Assembly: GCF_013004645.1 (NCBI RefSeq) | Contig: NZ_JABEME010000002.1 | Coordinates: 186,001 to 250,000, forward strand | DNA: 64,000 nucleotides | From: Stenotrophomonas africana | Lineage (GTDB): Bacteria; Pseudomonadota; Gammaproteobacteria; Xanthomonadales; Xanthomonadaceae | Direction of reading: 5' to 3' | In this document: positions 40,649 to 49,599 of the stretch, in pieces | Numbering within the stretch: the stretch's first letter is position 1 | How the letters are laid out: each line of letters opens with the position of its first letter | The notes under the pieces: generated by a model | What the model was told of the DNA's origin: nothing | Database searches by the model: none | The model's input: the letters and a program-made list of their open reading frames with translations, nothing else | Translations under genes and position numbers: made by a program

Positions 40649-42154
40649 GATCGCCGGCAACGCATCGGACAACAACAACCGGTCGATCCGCCGCAGCGCA
40701 CTCTCCAGCTGCCGTCGGTCCGCTGCCAGCCCCAGCGACAAACGCACGCCGCACTGGTGCGAGACCCCCGGCGGACAGAACGCCGATGACGGCGCAATCG
40801 CCAGCCCCTGCAGCTGGGCGGTACGCACCAGCGTGGCATCGGTCCACGGCGCCGGTATCCGGCACCACGCATGCAGCCCTTCCGCGCGCTGCAGCAGCGA
40901 CGGTGCCAGCAGGTAACGCGCCATGCGCATGCGTTCGCGTGCCTCGCTGCGCACCTGCGCCAGCAGCGATTGCGCCGAACCATCCAGCAGCAACTGGCTG
41001 GCCAGCGCCGCCACCAGCGGATGCCCCATCAACCGGGTGGCGCGCAAGGCCGAAGCCATCGCCTCGGCGTGCGCGGCACCCGGGCAGCGCACGAAGGCGG
41101 TGCGCAGGCCGGGGCTGATCACCTTCGACAGCGTCGCCACATGGAACACGTGGCGCGGTGCCAGCGTTGCCAACGGTATGGGTGCCTCTTCGGCAAGGTG
41201 CCAGTAAGGATCATCCTCGACCGCCAACAGGTTCTCGCTTTCCAAGACGCGTGCCAGCGCTTCGCGCCGCTGCAACGACAGCGTCAGCGCGGTCGGGTTC
41301 TGGCAGGTGGGGTTGAGATAGACCAGCCGCGCGCCACTCCCGCGCGCCTGCCTCAACAGTGCCTCGGGGCACATCCCGTACTCATCGCCTTCCACCGGTA
41401 CCAGCCGCCGCCCAAGCGCCCCGGCGGCCTGCAGCAGCCCCGGGTAGACCAGCGTGTCACACAGGATCGCGTCGCCATCGCGGCCCTGGCTGAGCAGGAT
41501 CGCGGCCAATGCGACCTGCGCGCCTTCGGTCAGCAACAGGCTGGCATCCTCCACCTTTCCCAGCATTGGTTGCAGCCAGCGCGCCGCTGCGTGGCGGTCG
41601 GTCGGGTTGCCGCCGCCCAGGTGATAGGTCATCAGGTTCGGTGCGTTGCTGCGTGCAAGCACGGCGGCGGCACCACGGCGCAGCGTCTCTGCCAGCGCGT
41701 CGGCATCAGGCACCGGCGGCACGTTCATGCTCAGGTCCACCACCTGGTCGAAGCCGGCCTTGGGCGGTGCGATGAAACTGCCTTGTGGCCCCCGTGCTTC
41801 GATCAGGCCGCGCTTGCGTGCTTCATCGAAGGCGCGGGTGACCGTGGTCAGGTCGACGCCGAGCTGCTGCGCCAACGCGCGCTGCGAGGGCAGGCGTTGT
41901 CCGGGTGCAAGACCACCGCGGCGCACTGTGCGTTCCAGCGAATTGACGATGCGCAGGTAGATCGGCCCGCTGTGGGCGAGTACGTCCTGCACCCACTCGC
42001 GGGCTGCGACATCCGGTCGCGGCATGTACGGAGCATGTCGGGGCGTATCGTTGCTTCCAACGGCGGGAGCCTGTCCATAACCATCGGTCGGTTCGGACAG
42101 GTGACCGCCGTTGTTGTTTGCGGCGGCCGCACCGGCCCGCGTCGGTGATGTCAT
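40640..42154 (-). CDS. MocR-type regulator (GntR HTH + aminotransferase I domain)
   Basis: A protein of 504 residues. A GntR-type winged helix lies at about 65-135 (PGQRLPSQRALAQQLGVDLT, TVTRAFDEARKRGLIEARG), and an aminotransferase class I fold covers the rest, with VYLNPTCQNPTALTL and VATLSKVISPGLRTAF, whose Lys should hold PLP. The first 60 residues are a poor-complexity extension. MocR proteins sense amino-acid or pyridoxal derivatives. It is the last gene of a probable leftward operon with the DUF6436 and small membrane genes (9 bp gap), and is a close paralogue of the regulator at 43097-44512. Confidence 0.87.
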   Translation of the reverse strand: MTSPTRAGAAAANNNGGHLSEPTDGYGQAPAVGSNDTPRHAPYMPRPDVAAREWVQDVLAHSGPIYLRIVNSLERTVRRGGLAPGQRLPSQRALAQQLGVDLTTVTRAFDEARKRGLIEARGPQGSFIAPPKAGFDQVVDLSMNVPPVPDADALAETLRRGAAAVLARSNAPNLMTYHLGGGNPTDRHAAARWLQPMLGKVEDASLLLTEGAQVALAAILLSQGRDGDAILCDTLVYPGLLQAAGALGRRLVPVEGDEYGMCPEALLRQARGSGARLVYLNPTCQNPTALTLSLQRREALARVLESENLLAVEDDPYWHLAEEAPIPLATLAPRHVFHVATLSKVISPGLRTAFVRCPGAAHAEAMASALRATRLMGHPLVAALASQLLLDGSAQSLLAQVRSEARERMRMARYLLAPSLLQRAEGLHAWCRIPAPWTDATLVRTAQLQGLAIAPSSAFCPPGVSHQCGVRLSLGLAADRRQLESALRRIDRLLLSDALPAIER

Positions 42155-42163
42155 TGCGCGTCC

Positions 42164-42763
42164 TCAGCGCTTGGCCTGCCAGGGGCAGTAGCAGCCCACG
42201 GCAAGCAGTCCTTTCGGGCGCACGGTCTCGCCGCGCACCAGTCTGTCCAGCAGCGGCTCGACGAAGCTGTTGGCCGAGTTGCAGACCATGCCGATGCTGT
42301 ACGGGCCGGCGTACGCCAGATGGCCGTGCCGGTCCCAGATCGCCACGGCAGGGCTGGCCGGGATGTGTTCGATACCGTCGATGGTCGGCAGGTTGATCAC
42401 CTTGTTGCGCAGCGGCTCCGGCAGCGCGCCCTGTGTACCCGGGCGGCGGATCGCGTAGAAGTCGATGCCGGCGCGGCGGTACATGCTGATCAGGTAGCTC
42501 AGGTGCGCACCGGTCTCGCGGTTGCACACGCCGCAGGCCGGGTCCCAGAAATGCACCACGCGGATGCGGCCGTTATCTCCGGCCAGATCGGCCGGCAGGC
42601 GCAGCTGCGAGTCGTCGAAGACGATGGCCTGTTCGGTGAAGGTGGACTGCGCGCTGTAGCCGAAGTACTGCCACAGCGCAGCCGCCACGCCGGCCATGAA
42701 CAGGCAGGCGAGGGCGATCATCGTCGGCAGCAGCCAGCGGCGACGCGGCGCGGCTGCGCCCAT
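42164..42763 (-). CDS. membrane-anchored thioredoxin-like protein (DUF6436-like)
   Basis: A protein of 199 residues. One N-terminal membrane helix (LPTMIALACLFMAGVAAALW) is followed by a thioredoxin-like periplasmic domain: VVHFWDPACGVCNRETGAHL contains a CxxC active site (CGVC), and later IDGIEHIPASPAVAIWDRHG holds the cis-Pro loop. Two further cysteines (VGCYCPW) lie at the C-terminus. Its ATG overlaps the stop of the preceding small membrane gene (ATGA). Together they look like an envelope thiol-redox pair; closeness to the cyo oxidase and Sco genes suggests, but does not prove, a link to respiratory-complex assembly. Confidence 0.78.
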   Translation of the reverse strand: MGAAAPRRRWLLPTMIALACLFMAGVAAALWQYFGYSAQSTFTEQAIVFDDSQLRLPADLAGDNGRIRVVHFWDPACGVCNRETGAHLSYLISMYRRAGIDFYAIRRPGTQGALPEPLRNKVINLPTIDGIEHIPASPAVAIWDRHGHLAYAGPYSIGMVCNSANSFVEPLLDRLVRGETVRPKGLLAVGCYCPWQAKR

Positions 42764-43023
42764 CAGGACGCGTCCCCGCCGAACTTGTGCACGTACTGCT
42801 TGCGCATCTCGCGGCAGGAATCGGCCTGCGAGCGGCGCTGGATCTCGCTACGCGACGGATCCTCGCTGCGCTGCATGCATTGCTCGATGGCGTGGCGTTC
42901 GGCGGCCTGCACATCCACGGTCTGCGGTTGCAGGCAGACCCAGGCCAGCGCGGCCAGCATCAACACCACAAAGCCACCGCACCCGGCCATTACCAGGTGG
43001 AACTTCAGTCTCTCGGCGCGCAT
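42763..43023 (-). CDS. small single-helix membrane protein
   Basis: About 86 residues starting at MRAERLKFHLVMAGCGGFVV, with AAGGGA nine bases upstream; an ATG at 43041 would have no ribosome site and abuts an operator-like palindrome. One helix (MAGCGGFVVLMLAALAWVCL) is followed by a charged periplasmic tail with conserved-looking cysteines (EQCMQRSED, DSCREMRKQYVHKFGG). It is translationally coupled to the DUF6436-like gene. No family recognised. Confidence 0.7.
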   Translation of the reverse strand: MRAERLKFHLVMAGCGGFVVLMLAALAWVCLQPQTVDVQAAERHAIEQCMQRSEDPSRSEIQRRSQADSCREMRKQYVHKFGGDAS

Positions 43024-43041
43024 CGATGCACGTCCCTTCAT

Positions 43042-43077
43042 CCATACATTGCATACAAAATATCATTTTGTATGGAT
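43042..43077 (-). promoter_or_regulatory. perfect CATACAAAAT palindrome upstream of small-protein operon
   Basis: CATACAAAAT (43052-43061) and ATTTTGTATG (43065-43074) form a perfect 10-bp inverted repeat with a 3-base spacer. An extra CCATACA half-site lies at 43042-43048. It sits directly before the leftward small-protein/DUF6436/MocR operon and matches the palindrome near the second MocR gene, so it is a good MocR operator candidate. Confidence 0.65.
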
Positions 43078-43096
43078 TCGGCGCCATGCACCCGGT

Positions 43097-44512
43097 TCAG
43101 ACGATGGCGTTGTGGCGGGCCTCGGGAACTTCGGACAGGATCTCGTTCAGCTTGGCCAGCGCCCCGGCCAGCGCGCTCTGGTCGACCGCGCCGCCCAGCG
43201 ACAGGCGGATCGCGTTGCCCGGCGGCGGCTCTTCCACGCTGAAGGCATCGGAGCTGGCGATGCCCAGGCCCTGTTCCTGCGCGGCCTGGATCAACCGGTA
43301 CTGGTCCAGCCGTGGCGGCAGCGGCAGCCACACATGCAGGCCGGCCGGATGCGCCTGGGCACGGGACGGCAGGTACTGCGCGGCAATCGCCTGGCGCTCG
43401 CGCAGTTCCTGCTGGAAGCGCTGCACCATGTCCTGGGCCTGGCCGCTGCGGATCCACTGCGAGGCCACCGCCACCATCGACTGGGTCGGCATCAGCGCGA
43501 TCGCGCGCAGCGCGTCCAGCACCGGTTCCATTGGCTCGCCGGCCGGCACCACCAGGTAGGCGGTGCGCAGGCCCGGTGCCAGGCACTTGGACAGGGTGGA
43601 GATGTAGTAGACCGGGCAGCCGGCGTCGCGGTGGGCGGCCAGCGGCGGCGCGGCATCACCGGCCAGCAACCAGTAGGGATCGTCTTCGATCACGGTCAGA
43701 TCGTGGCGCTTCGCTACCGCCAGCAGGGCCTGCCGGCGCTGCGCCGACATCGTCGCCGTGGTCGGATTCTGGATGGTCGGCACCAGGTACAGCAGGCGCG
43801 GCCGGCGCAGCTGGCAGGCTTCTTCCAAGGCGTCGGGCAGCATGCCTTCGGCGTCCATCGCCACCGGCACCACGCCCCGCTGCAGCACGCGCGCGGCGGC
43901 CAGCAGGCCCGGGTAGGTCAGCTGTTCGGCGGCGATCAGCTCGCCTGGCTGGGTACGGGCCAGAATCAGCGCGCACAGCGCGGTCTGCGCGCCAGGGCAG
44001 ATCACCACCTGATCGGCACCGACTGTCCCCAGCATCGGCGCCAGCCACTGCACGGCGGCGGCGCGGTCCTCGCGGGTGCCGGCGCCGACGTGGTAGCTCA
44101 TCAGCTCGCCCTGGCCCAGCTGCTGGCCCACGTGCTGGAAACCGGCCTCCATGCCCTGTGCGAACGGCGCGCTGCCCAGCAGCGGCGGGATGTTCATGCT
44201 CAGGTCGACCGAGGTGCTGCGGTTGCCGGCCGACAGCGCAATGAAGGTGCCGCCGGCGCCCTGCGCATCGAGCAGGCCGGCCTGGCGCAGCTCGGCAAAG
44301 GCACGGGTGACCGTGGTCAGGTCCACGCCCACCTGCTGGGCCAGGTCGCGCTGCGGCGGCAGGCGGTCGCCCGGGCGCAGCACGCCGTCATCCACCGCCT
44401 CGCGCACCTGCTGGGCAATCTGCAGATACAGCGGGCCGGCGCCCTCGCGGAAAGGGCGAACCCAGGTGCGATTGGGGTGTTTCAGGCGGCGGCCGGCGGC
44501 AGGTGGCGTCAT
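43097..44512 (-). CDS. MocR-type regulator, second paralogue
   Basis: A protein of 471 residues. The winged helix is at about 25-100 (PGDRLPPQRDLAQQVGVDLT, TVTRAFAELRQAGLLDAQG), and the aminotransferase fold has YLVPTIQNPTTATMSAQRRQ and YYISTLSKCLAPGLRTAYLV, including the PLP lysine. Its sequence parallels that of the MocR at 40640-42154 throughout, so the two arose by duplication. CCATACAA...TTGTATGG upstream of its own start suggests autoregulation. It is divergent from cyoA across about 180 bp and may also influence the oxidase operon. Confidence 0.88.
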   Translation of the reverse strand: MTPPAAGRRLKHPNRTWVRPFREGAGPLYLQIAQQVREAVDDGVLRPGDRLPPQRDLAQQVGVDLTTVTRAFAELRQAGLLDAQGAGGTFIALSAGNRSTSVDLSMNIPPLLGSAPFAQGMEAGFQHVGQQLGQGELMSYHVGAGTREDRAAAVQWLAPMLGTVGADQVVICPGAQTALCALILARTQPGELIAAEQLTYPGLLAAARVLQRGVVPVAMDAEGMLPDALEEACQLRRPRLLYLVPTIQNPTTATMSAQRRQALLAVAKRHDLTVIEDDPYWLLAGDAAPPLAAHRDAGCPVYYISTLSKCLAPGLRTAYLVVPAGEPMEPVLDALRAIALMPTQSMVAVASQWIRSGQAQDMVQRFQQELRERQAIAAQYLPSRAQAHPAGLHVWLPLPPRLDQYRLIQAAQEQGLGIASSDAFSVEEPPPGNAIRLSLGGAVDQSALAGALAKLNEILSEVPEARHNAIV

Positions 44513-44547
44513 CGGTCAGGTTTTTCCATACGTGCAGGTGCACAAGT

Positions 44548-44572
44548 CCATACAATGATGTATCTTGTATGG
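44548..44572. promoter_or_regulatory. CCATACAA/TTGTATGG palindrome between mocR and cyoA
   Basis: CCATACAA (44548-44555) and TTGTATGG (44565-44572) form a perfect 8-bp inverted repeat with a 9-base spacer; a further CCATAC lies at 44526. The half-site equals that upstream of the small-protein operon, though the spacer differs (9 against 3). Probably bound by one of the MocR proteins. Confidence 0.62.
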
Positions 44573-44695
44573 GCTTGATTGGAGTGGCTCGCCTGCTTGT
44601 AGGCGACCTCGTACCCACAGTGTAGCCGCTCCACGCCCGGGCGCTGCGCGCAGGCGAGCCGGTCAAGCGCGCTTCTTCAACAGGGTTGACCTCCA

Positions 44696-45601
44696 ATGAA
44701 TATCTGCTGGAACCGCATCCGCCTGGCGCTGGTCGCCCTGGCCTGCGTCGGCCTGTCGGGCTGTGACTGGGTGCTGCTGGATTCGAAGGGCATGGTCGGG
44801 CTCGCCCAGCGCGACCTGATCCTGATCTGCATCGGCCTGATGCTGATCGTGGTGATACCGGCCATCGTGTTGACCTTCGTGTTCGCCTGGCGCTTCCGCG
44901 CCGGCAACACCAAGGCCAAATACACGCCGGACTGGTCGCACTCCACCAAGGTGGAAATCGTGGTCTGGGGCGTGCCGCTGATCATCATCGCGGTGCTGGC
45001 GGTGATCGTGTGGAAGTCCACCCACGAACTGGACCCGTACAAGCCACTGGACGTGGCCGGAGAGCCGCTGCACGTGGACGTGATCGCCACCGACTGGAAG
45101 TGGGTGTTCGTGTACCCGGACCTGGGCATCGCCACGGTCAATCAGCTCAACTTCCCGGCCAACCGCCCGCTGGCGTTCAACATCACCTCCAACTCGACGA
45201 TGAATACCTTCTTCATCCCGCAGTTGGGTGGGCAGATCTACGCGATGGCCGGCATGCGCACGCAGCTGCACCTGATCGCCAACGAGCCCGGCCAGTTCCG
45301 CGGCATGTCCGGCAACTACAGCGGGCATGGCTTCTCGAACATGAAGTTCATCGCCACTGCCAGCAGCAGCGAAGACTTCGAGCGCTGGGTGGCCGAGGTG
45401 CGCAGCGCGCCCGACGCACTCAGCTTCACGCAGTTCAAGGCGCTGGCCGCGCCGTCGAAGAACGCACCGGTGCAGCACTTCTCCAGTGTTGAACCGCTGC
45501 TGTTCAAGAAGGTCATCGACCAGTTCATCGGCGTCGGTGAGAACACCGCTGCTGCTACCCCGGCGGGCGCTGCCGGCGGTGCCCAGGTTTCCCAGGAGTA
45601 A
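44696..45601 (+). CDS. cyoA: cytochrome bo3 ubiquinol oxidase subunit II
   Basis: A lipoprotein of 301 residues ([12 protein letters not shown] lipobox, then DWVLLDSKG) with two helices and a cupredoxin domain, without the Cu-A ligand set, which marks a quinol rather than a cytochrome c oxidase. Typical text includes [20 protein letters not shown] and [20 protein letters not shown]. It is the first gene of cyoABCD, six bases before cyoB. The oxidase reduces O2 with ubiquinol in the inner membrane and pumps protons. Confidence 0.95.
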   Translation: MNICWNRIRLALVALACVGLSGCDWVLLDSKGMVGLAQRDLILICIGLMLIVVIPAIVLTFVFAWRFRAGNTKAKYTPDWSHSTKVEIVVWGVPLIIIAVLAVIVWKSTHELDPYKPLDVAGEPLHVDVIATDWKWVFVYPDLGIATVNQLNFPANRPLAFNITSNSTMNTFFIPQLGGQIYAMAGMRTQLHLIANEPGQFRGMSGNYSGHGFSNMKFIATASSSEDFERWVAEVRSAPDALSFTQFKALAAPSKNAPVQHFSSVEPLLFKKVIDQFIGVGENTAAATPAGAAGGAQVSQE

Positions 45602-45606
45602 CGAAC

Positions 45607-47583
45607 ATGTTGGGTAAATTGACGTGGGAGGCCGTGCCGTTGCACGAGCCGATCGTCGTGGTCACATTGGCGGCCATGGTGCTGGGTGGCCTTGCGCTGC
45701 TGGGTGCGGTGACGTACTTCAAGCTGTGGGGCCCGCTCTGGCGTGACTGGTTCACCACCGTGGACCACAAGAAGATCGGCATCATGTATGTGGTGGTGGC
45801 GCTGGTCATGCTGGTGCGTGGCTTTGCCGATGCGCTGATGATGCGCGCGCAGCTGGCGGCGGCCGGGCCGGGCAGTGACGGCTTCCTGCCACCGGAGCAC
45901 TACGACCAGATCTTCACCGCTCACGGCGTGATCATGATCTTCTTCGTGGCCACCCCGTTCGTGGTCGGCCTGATGAACATCATCGTGCCGCTGCAGATCG
46001 GCGCGCGCGACATGGCGTTCCCGTTCCTCAACGCCTTCAGCTTCTGGATCTTCGTGGTCGGCGCCGCGCTGATGATGATCTCGCTGGGCGTTGGCGAATT
46101 CGCCATGACCGGTTGGGTCGCCTATCCGCCGCTGTCGGGCATCGAGTTCAGTCCAGGCGTGGGTGTCGACTACTACATCTGGGCATTGCAGGCTTCGGGC
46201 ATCGGCACGCTGCTGACCGGCGTCAACCTGTTCATCACCATCCTGCGCATGCGTGCGCCGGGCATGACCCTGATGAAGATGCCGGTGTTCACCTGGACCG
46301 TGCTGGTCACCAGCGTGATCATCATCGCCGCCTTCCCGATCCTGACCGTGGCACTGGGTGCGCTCACCCTGGATCGCTACCTGGACTTCAACTTCTACAC
46401 CAACACGTTGGGCGGCAACCCGATGATGTACGTGAACCTGGTGTGGGCCTGGGGCCATCCGGAGGTGTACATCCTGGTGCTGCCGGCGTTCGGCATCTTC
46501 TCTGAAGTGACCGCCACGTTCGCGCGAAAGAAGCTGTTCGGCTACAAGTCGATGGTGGGCGCCACGCTGGCGATCGGCATCCTGTCGTTCATCGTCTGGC
46601 TGCACCACTTCTTCACCATGGGTTCCGGCGCCAGCGTCAATGCCTTCTTCGGCATCATGACGATGATCATCGCCATTCCCACCGGCGTGAAGATCTTTAC
46701 CTGGCTGTTCACCATGTACGGCGGCCGCGTCGAGTTCAGCGTACCGATGCTGTGGACCATCGCCTTCCTGGTCACCTTCACCATCGGTGGCATGACCGGC
46801 GTGCTGCTGGCCATCCCGGGCGCGGACTTCCTGCTGCACAACAGCCTGTTCCTGGTCGCGCACTTCCACAACACCATCATCGGCGGCGCGCTGTTCGGCT
46901 ACCTGGCCGGCTTCGCCTACTGGTTCCCGAAGGTGTTCGGCTTCACCCTCAACGAGCGCCTGGGCAAGTGGTCGTTCGCGTGCTGGGTGATCGGCTTCTA
47001 CCTGGCCTTCATGCCGCTGTACATGCTCGGCTTCATGGGCATGACCCGCCGCATGAACCAGTACGACAACCCGGCGTGGACGCCGTACCTGATCGCTGCC
47101 TTCATCGGTGCACTTTTCGTGTTCGCGGGCATCATCCTGATGCTGGTGCAGATCTACGTAAGCGTGCGTGACCGCAAGCGCAACCTGGACCTGACCGGGG
47201 ACCCGTGGAATGCACGTACGCTGGAATGGGCCACGCCGTCGCCGCCGCCGTTCTACAACTTCGCCGTGGTGCCCAAGGCCGATGAGCTGGACGCCTTCCA
47301 CGAAGCGAAGAAGCGCGGCCTGCCGCCGCCGCCGAAGAAGTACGCACCGATCCACATGCCGAAGAACACCGGCGTGCCGCTGATCCTCAACATCTGGATC
47401 CTGGTGCTGTGCTTCGCCCTGGTCTGGCACATCTGGTGGATGGCCGCAGCCAGCTTCATCGCGATGATCGTGACCCTGATCGTGCGTTCCTACGACGAGG
47501 ACGTGGACTACTACGTCAGTTCCGAAGAGGTGGCGCGCACCGAAGCGGCCAACCTTGCCAAGCTGAAGGAGGTAAGCGCATGA
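45607..47583 (+). CDS. cyoB: cytochrome bo3 ubiquinol oxidase subunit I
   Basis: The catalytic subunit, 658 residues, the standard length. It has the heme-copper motifs [15 protein letters not shown] (Cu-B His and the cross-linked Tyr), WLHHFFTMG (Cu-B histidine pair) and HFHNTIIGG (heme ligands), and about 15 helices. It binds heme b and heme o3-CuB. The last bases overlap the cyoC start (ATGA). Expression probably follows the cyoA promoter. Confidence 0.97.
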   Translation: MLGKLTWEAVPLHEPIVVVTLAAMVLGGLALLGAVTYFKLWGPLWRDWFTTVDHKKIGIMYVVVALVMLVRGFADALMMRAQLAAAGPGSDGFLPPEHYDQIFTAHGVIMIFFVATPFVVGLMNIIVPLQIGARDMAFPFLNAFSFWIFVVGAALMMISLGVGEFAMTGWVAYPPLSGIEFSPGVGVDYYIWALQASGIGTLLTGVNLFITILRMRAPGMTLMKMPVFTWTVLVTSVIIIAAFPILTVALGALTLDRYLDFNFYTNTLGGNPMMYVNLVWAWGHPEVYILVLPAFGIFSEVTATFARKKLFGYKSMVGATLAIGILSFIVWLHHFFTMGSGASVNAFFGIMTMIIAIPTGVKIFTWLFTMYGGRVEFSVPMLWTIAFLVTFTIGGMTGVLLAIPGADFLLHNSLFLVAHFHNTIIGGALFGYLAGFAYWFPKVFGFTLNERLGKWSFACWVIGFYLAFMPLYMLGFMGMTRRMNQYDNPAWTPYLIAAFIGALFVFAGIILMLVQIYVSVRDRKRNLDLTGDPWNARTLEWATPSPPPFYNFAVVPKADELDAFHEAKKRGLPPPPKKYAPIHMPKNTGVPLILNIWILVLCFALVWHIWWMAAASFIAMIVTLIVRSYDEDVDYYVSSEEVARTEAANLAKLKEVSA

Positions 47584-48215
47584 ACCTGTTGACCCGCCCC
47601 GAGCTGGCCAGCGACACGCAGGCGCACGAGGACCACCACGAACACGACCATGGCCACGAGCAGGGCGGCATGAAGGTCTTCGGCATGTGGGTCTACCTCA
47701 TGTCCGACCTGGTGCTGTTCGGTTCGCTGTTCGCCTCGTACGCGGTGCTCAGCACCGCCTACGCCGGTGGCCCCACCGGCAAGGACCTGTTCTCGCTGCC
47801 GTTCGTGATGGCCGAGACCTTCCTGCTGCTGGTCTCCAGCATCACCTACGGCCAGGCCGTACTGGCGATGCATCGCCACGACACCTCGGCAGTACTGCGC
47901 TGGCTGGGCGTGACCTTCGTGCTCGGTGCCTCGTTCATCGGCATGGAGATCTACGAGTTCTCGCACCTGATCCACGAAGGCGCAGGCCCCAGCACCAGTG
48001 CCTACCTGTCGGCGTTCTTCGCGCTGGTCGCCACCCACGGCCTGCACGTGGCCAGCGGCCTGATCTGGATGGCGGTGGTCATGCACCAGGTCTACCGCCG
48101 TGGCCTGACCCCGACCAACATCACCCGCGTGTCGTGCCTGAGCCTGTTCTGGCACTTCCTGGACCTGGTGTGGATCTGCGTCTTCACCTTCGTCTACCTG
48201 ATCGGAGCCTTCTGA
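47580..48215 (+). CDS. cyoC: cytochrome bo3 ubiquinol oxidase subunit III
   Basis: A five-helix subunit of 211 residues starting at the ATG that overlaps the cyoB stop. A His-rich N-terminal segment ([14 protein letters not shown]) precedes [40 protein letters not shown] and [13 protein letters not shown] are conserved in CyoC. A long upstream extension of the frame lies inside cyoB and is not used. The His-rich tail could bind metal, but is variable in the family. Confidence 0.95.
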   Translation: MNLLTRPELASDTQAHEDHHEHDHGHEQGGMKVFGMWVYLMSDLVLFGSLFASYAVLSTAYAGGPTGKDLFSLPFVMAETFLLLVSSITYGQAVLAMHRHDTSAVLRWLGVTFVLGASFIGMEIYEFSHLIHEGAGPSTSAYLSAFFALVATHGLHVASGLIWMAVVMHQVYRRGLTPTNITRVSCLSLFWHFLDLVWICVFTFVYLIGAF

Positions 48216-48216
48216 C

Positions 48217-48549
48217 ATGGCCCACGTCGAAACTTCGCGCGCCGGCAATGCGCACGGCTCCACCAAGTCCTACCTGATCGGCTTCGTGCTGTGCGCGCTG
48301 CTGACCGTGGTGCCGTTCGCACTGGTGATGAACCCGGTGCTGTCGCGGCCGCTCACGCTGTTCCTGCTGGTCGGCTTCGCAGTGGCGCAGATCCTGGTGC
48401 AGCTGGTCTATTTCCTGCACATGGACCGCAAGTCCGAAGGTGGCTGGAACCTGGCCAGCTTCGTGTTCACCCTGGTGATCCTGTTCATCATCGTCGCGTT
48501 GTCGGTGTGGATCATCTGGAGCATGCACTACCACATGATGATCAACTGA
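48217..48549 (+). CDS. cyoD: cytochrome bo3 ubiquinol oxidase subunit IV
   Basis: A small three-helix subunit of 110 residues: STKSYLIGFVLCALLTVVPF, VAQILVQLVYFLHMDRKSEG and IVALSVWIIWSMHYHMM match CyoD, which helps assemble CuB in subunit I. It starts 1 bp after the cyoC stop. In many bacteria cyoE (heme O synthase) comes next; here a hairpin and then a Sco-like gene follow, so heme O synthase must be encoded elsewhere. Confidence 0.95.
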   Translation: MAHVETSRAGNAHGSTKSYLIGFVLCALLTVVPFALVMNPVLSRPLTLFLLVGFAVAQILVQLVYFLHMDRKSEGGWNLASFVFTLVILFIIVALSVWIIWSMHYHMMIN

Positions 48550-48559
48550 CCGTGGCCGG

Positions 48560-48587
48560 GGTGATCGGCATGGACCGCGCGATCACC
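48560..48587 (+). terminator. hairpin after cyoD
   Basis: GGTGATCG and CGATCACC form a perfect 8-bp stem with a 12-base loop, 10 bp after the cyoD stop. No T-run follows, so it may be a processing or stabilising element rather than a full terminator. Confidence 0.45.
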
Positions 48588-48649
48588 TCGGCACCTCCGT
48601 CCTCTTTCCCCCAAGGGCAGGCCTGACCGAGACCCCGCCCGCGTCTGCG

Positions 48650-49363
48650 TTGGTGGTACCCGTGAAGCGTCCTGCTGCTGTTGTCCGTTCGTTGTTCTCT
48701 CCCCGATTCCGCCTGCCGCTGCTGGCAGGCCTCGCCATCGGCCTGCTGGCTGGCTGCAGCGCGCAGTCGCGCATGGACTTCTACTCCAAGGACATCGCCT
48801 GCGAAGAACTTGGCCAGCAGTGGTCGATGCCCGACAGCCACGGCACCGTGCGTGGCCCGAAGGACCTGCAGGGGCAGGTGACCTATCTGTTCTTTGGTTT
48901 CACCAGCTGCCCGGACGTGTGCCCGACCACGATGGTCGAGCTGAGCCAGGTGAAGCACCTGATGGGCAAGGATGCCGACCAGCTGCAGGTGGTGTTCGTC
49001 AGCGTCGATCCCGCACGCGACACGCCCGAAGTCGCCCGCACCTATGTGGAAGCGTTCGACCCCAAGGCCATCGCACTGGTTGGCAATGAAGCACAACTGG
49101 CCGCGATGGCCAGCGACTTCAAGGCGTTCTACGAGAAGGAGCCCGGCCAGGTACCGGATACCTACACGATGAGCCACATCGCCGGTGGCTACGTGTTCGA
49201 CCGCCAGGGCCGCCTGCGCCTGTTCGCGCCGTACGGCATGCCGGTGGAAAAGCTGTTCTCGGACGTGCAGCGACTGCTGCTGGAGCCGGCCCACTCGGCG
49301 GCAGGCAATGACGCGCTGGCCAGCTGCAGCCTCAAGCACAGCGACACACTCGCCGCGCGCTGA
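48650..49363 (+). CDS. Sco1/SenC-family lipoprotein
   Basis: A copper-binding assembly factor of about 237 residues. A lipobox (LAIGLLAGC) anchors it to the membrane. The thioredoxin-like domain has the copper motif SCPDVCPTTMVEL, and DTYTMSHIAGGYVFD holds the third ligand, His. Sco proteins deliver copper to oxidases; the position after cyoABCD suggests service to the CuB site, although cyo lacks Cu-A. The start is uncertain: a TTG at 48650 and a GTG at 48662 are both in frame, with no ATG before the signal peptide. The family call does not depend on this. Confidence 0.87.
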   Translation: MVVPVKRPAAVVRSLFSPRFRLPLLAGLAIGLLAGCSAQSRMDFYSKDIACEELGQQWSMPDSHGTVRGPKDLQGQVTYLFFGFTSCPDVCPTTMVELSQVKHLMGKDADQLQVVFVSVDPARDTPEVARTYVEAFDPKAIALVGNEAQLAAMASDFKAFYEKEPGQVPDTYTMSHIAGGYVFDRQGRLRLFAPYGMPVEKLFSDVQRLLLEPAHSAAGNDALASCSLKHSDTLAAR

Positions 49364-49392
49364 TGCTGGTGTGTGCCGACCACTGCTCCTGA

Positions 49393-49539
49393 TGGTTGCC
49401 AACCTTGGTTGGCACAGCTGTAGAGCCGAGCCGATGCTCGGCTCCGTGCTTACCGCGCAGCCTGCAAACAGCAGCCGAGCATAGGCTCGGCTCTACATGC
49501 TCGCCGCCCCGGTGGGTGCCGACCGTTGGTCGGCATACC
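49393..49539. repeat. cluster of four SMAG-type palindromes
   Basis: Elements lie at 49393-49415 (GCCAACCTTGGTTGGCAC type), 49420-49445 (GTAGAGCCGAGC...), 49473-49496 (AGCCGAGC...CTCTAC) and 49511-49539 (GTGCCGACCGTTGGTCGGCA). The two middle ones form a GTAG...CTAC inverted pair. They fill the gap between the convergent sco and I9-like genes. Confidence 0.85.
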
Positions 49540-49599
49540 CCCACACACCCATCCCCGGCCGGCCAGGAGAGCCAACCGGCCGGGGCACCACTCAACGCT

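Noticed and set aside
45316..47430. Long minus-strand frame opposite cyoA/cyoB
   Set aside because: Shadow of the oxidase genes; composition is His/Asp/Arg-rich without domains.
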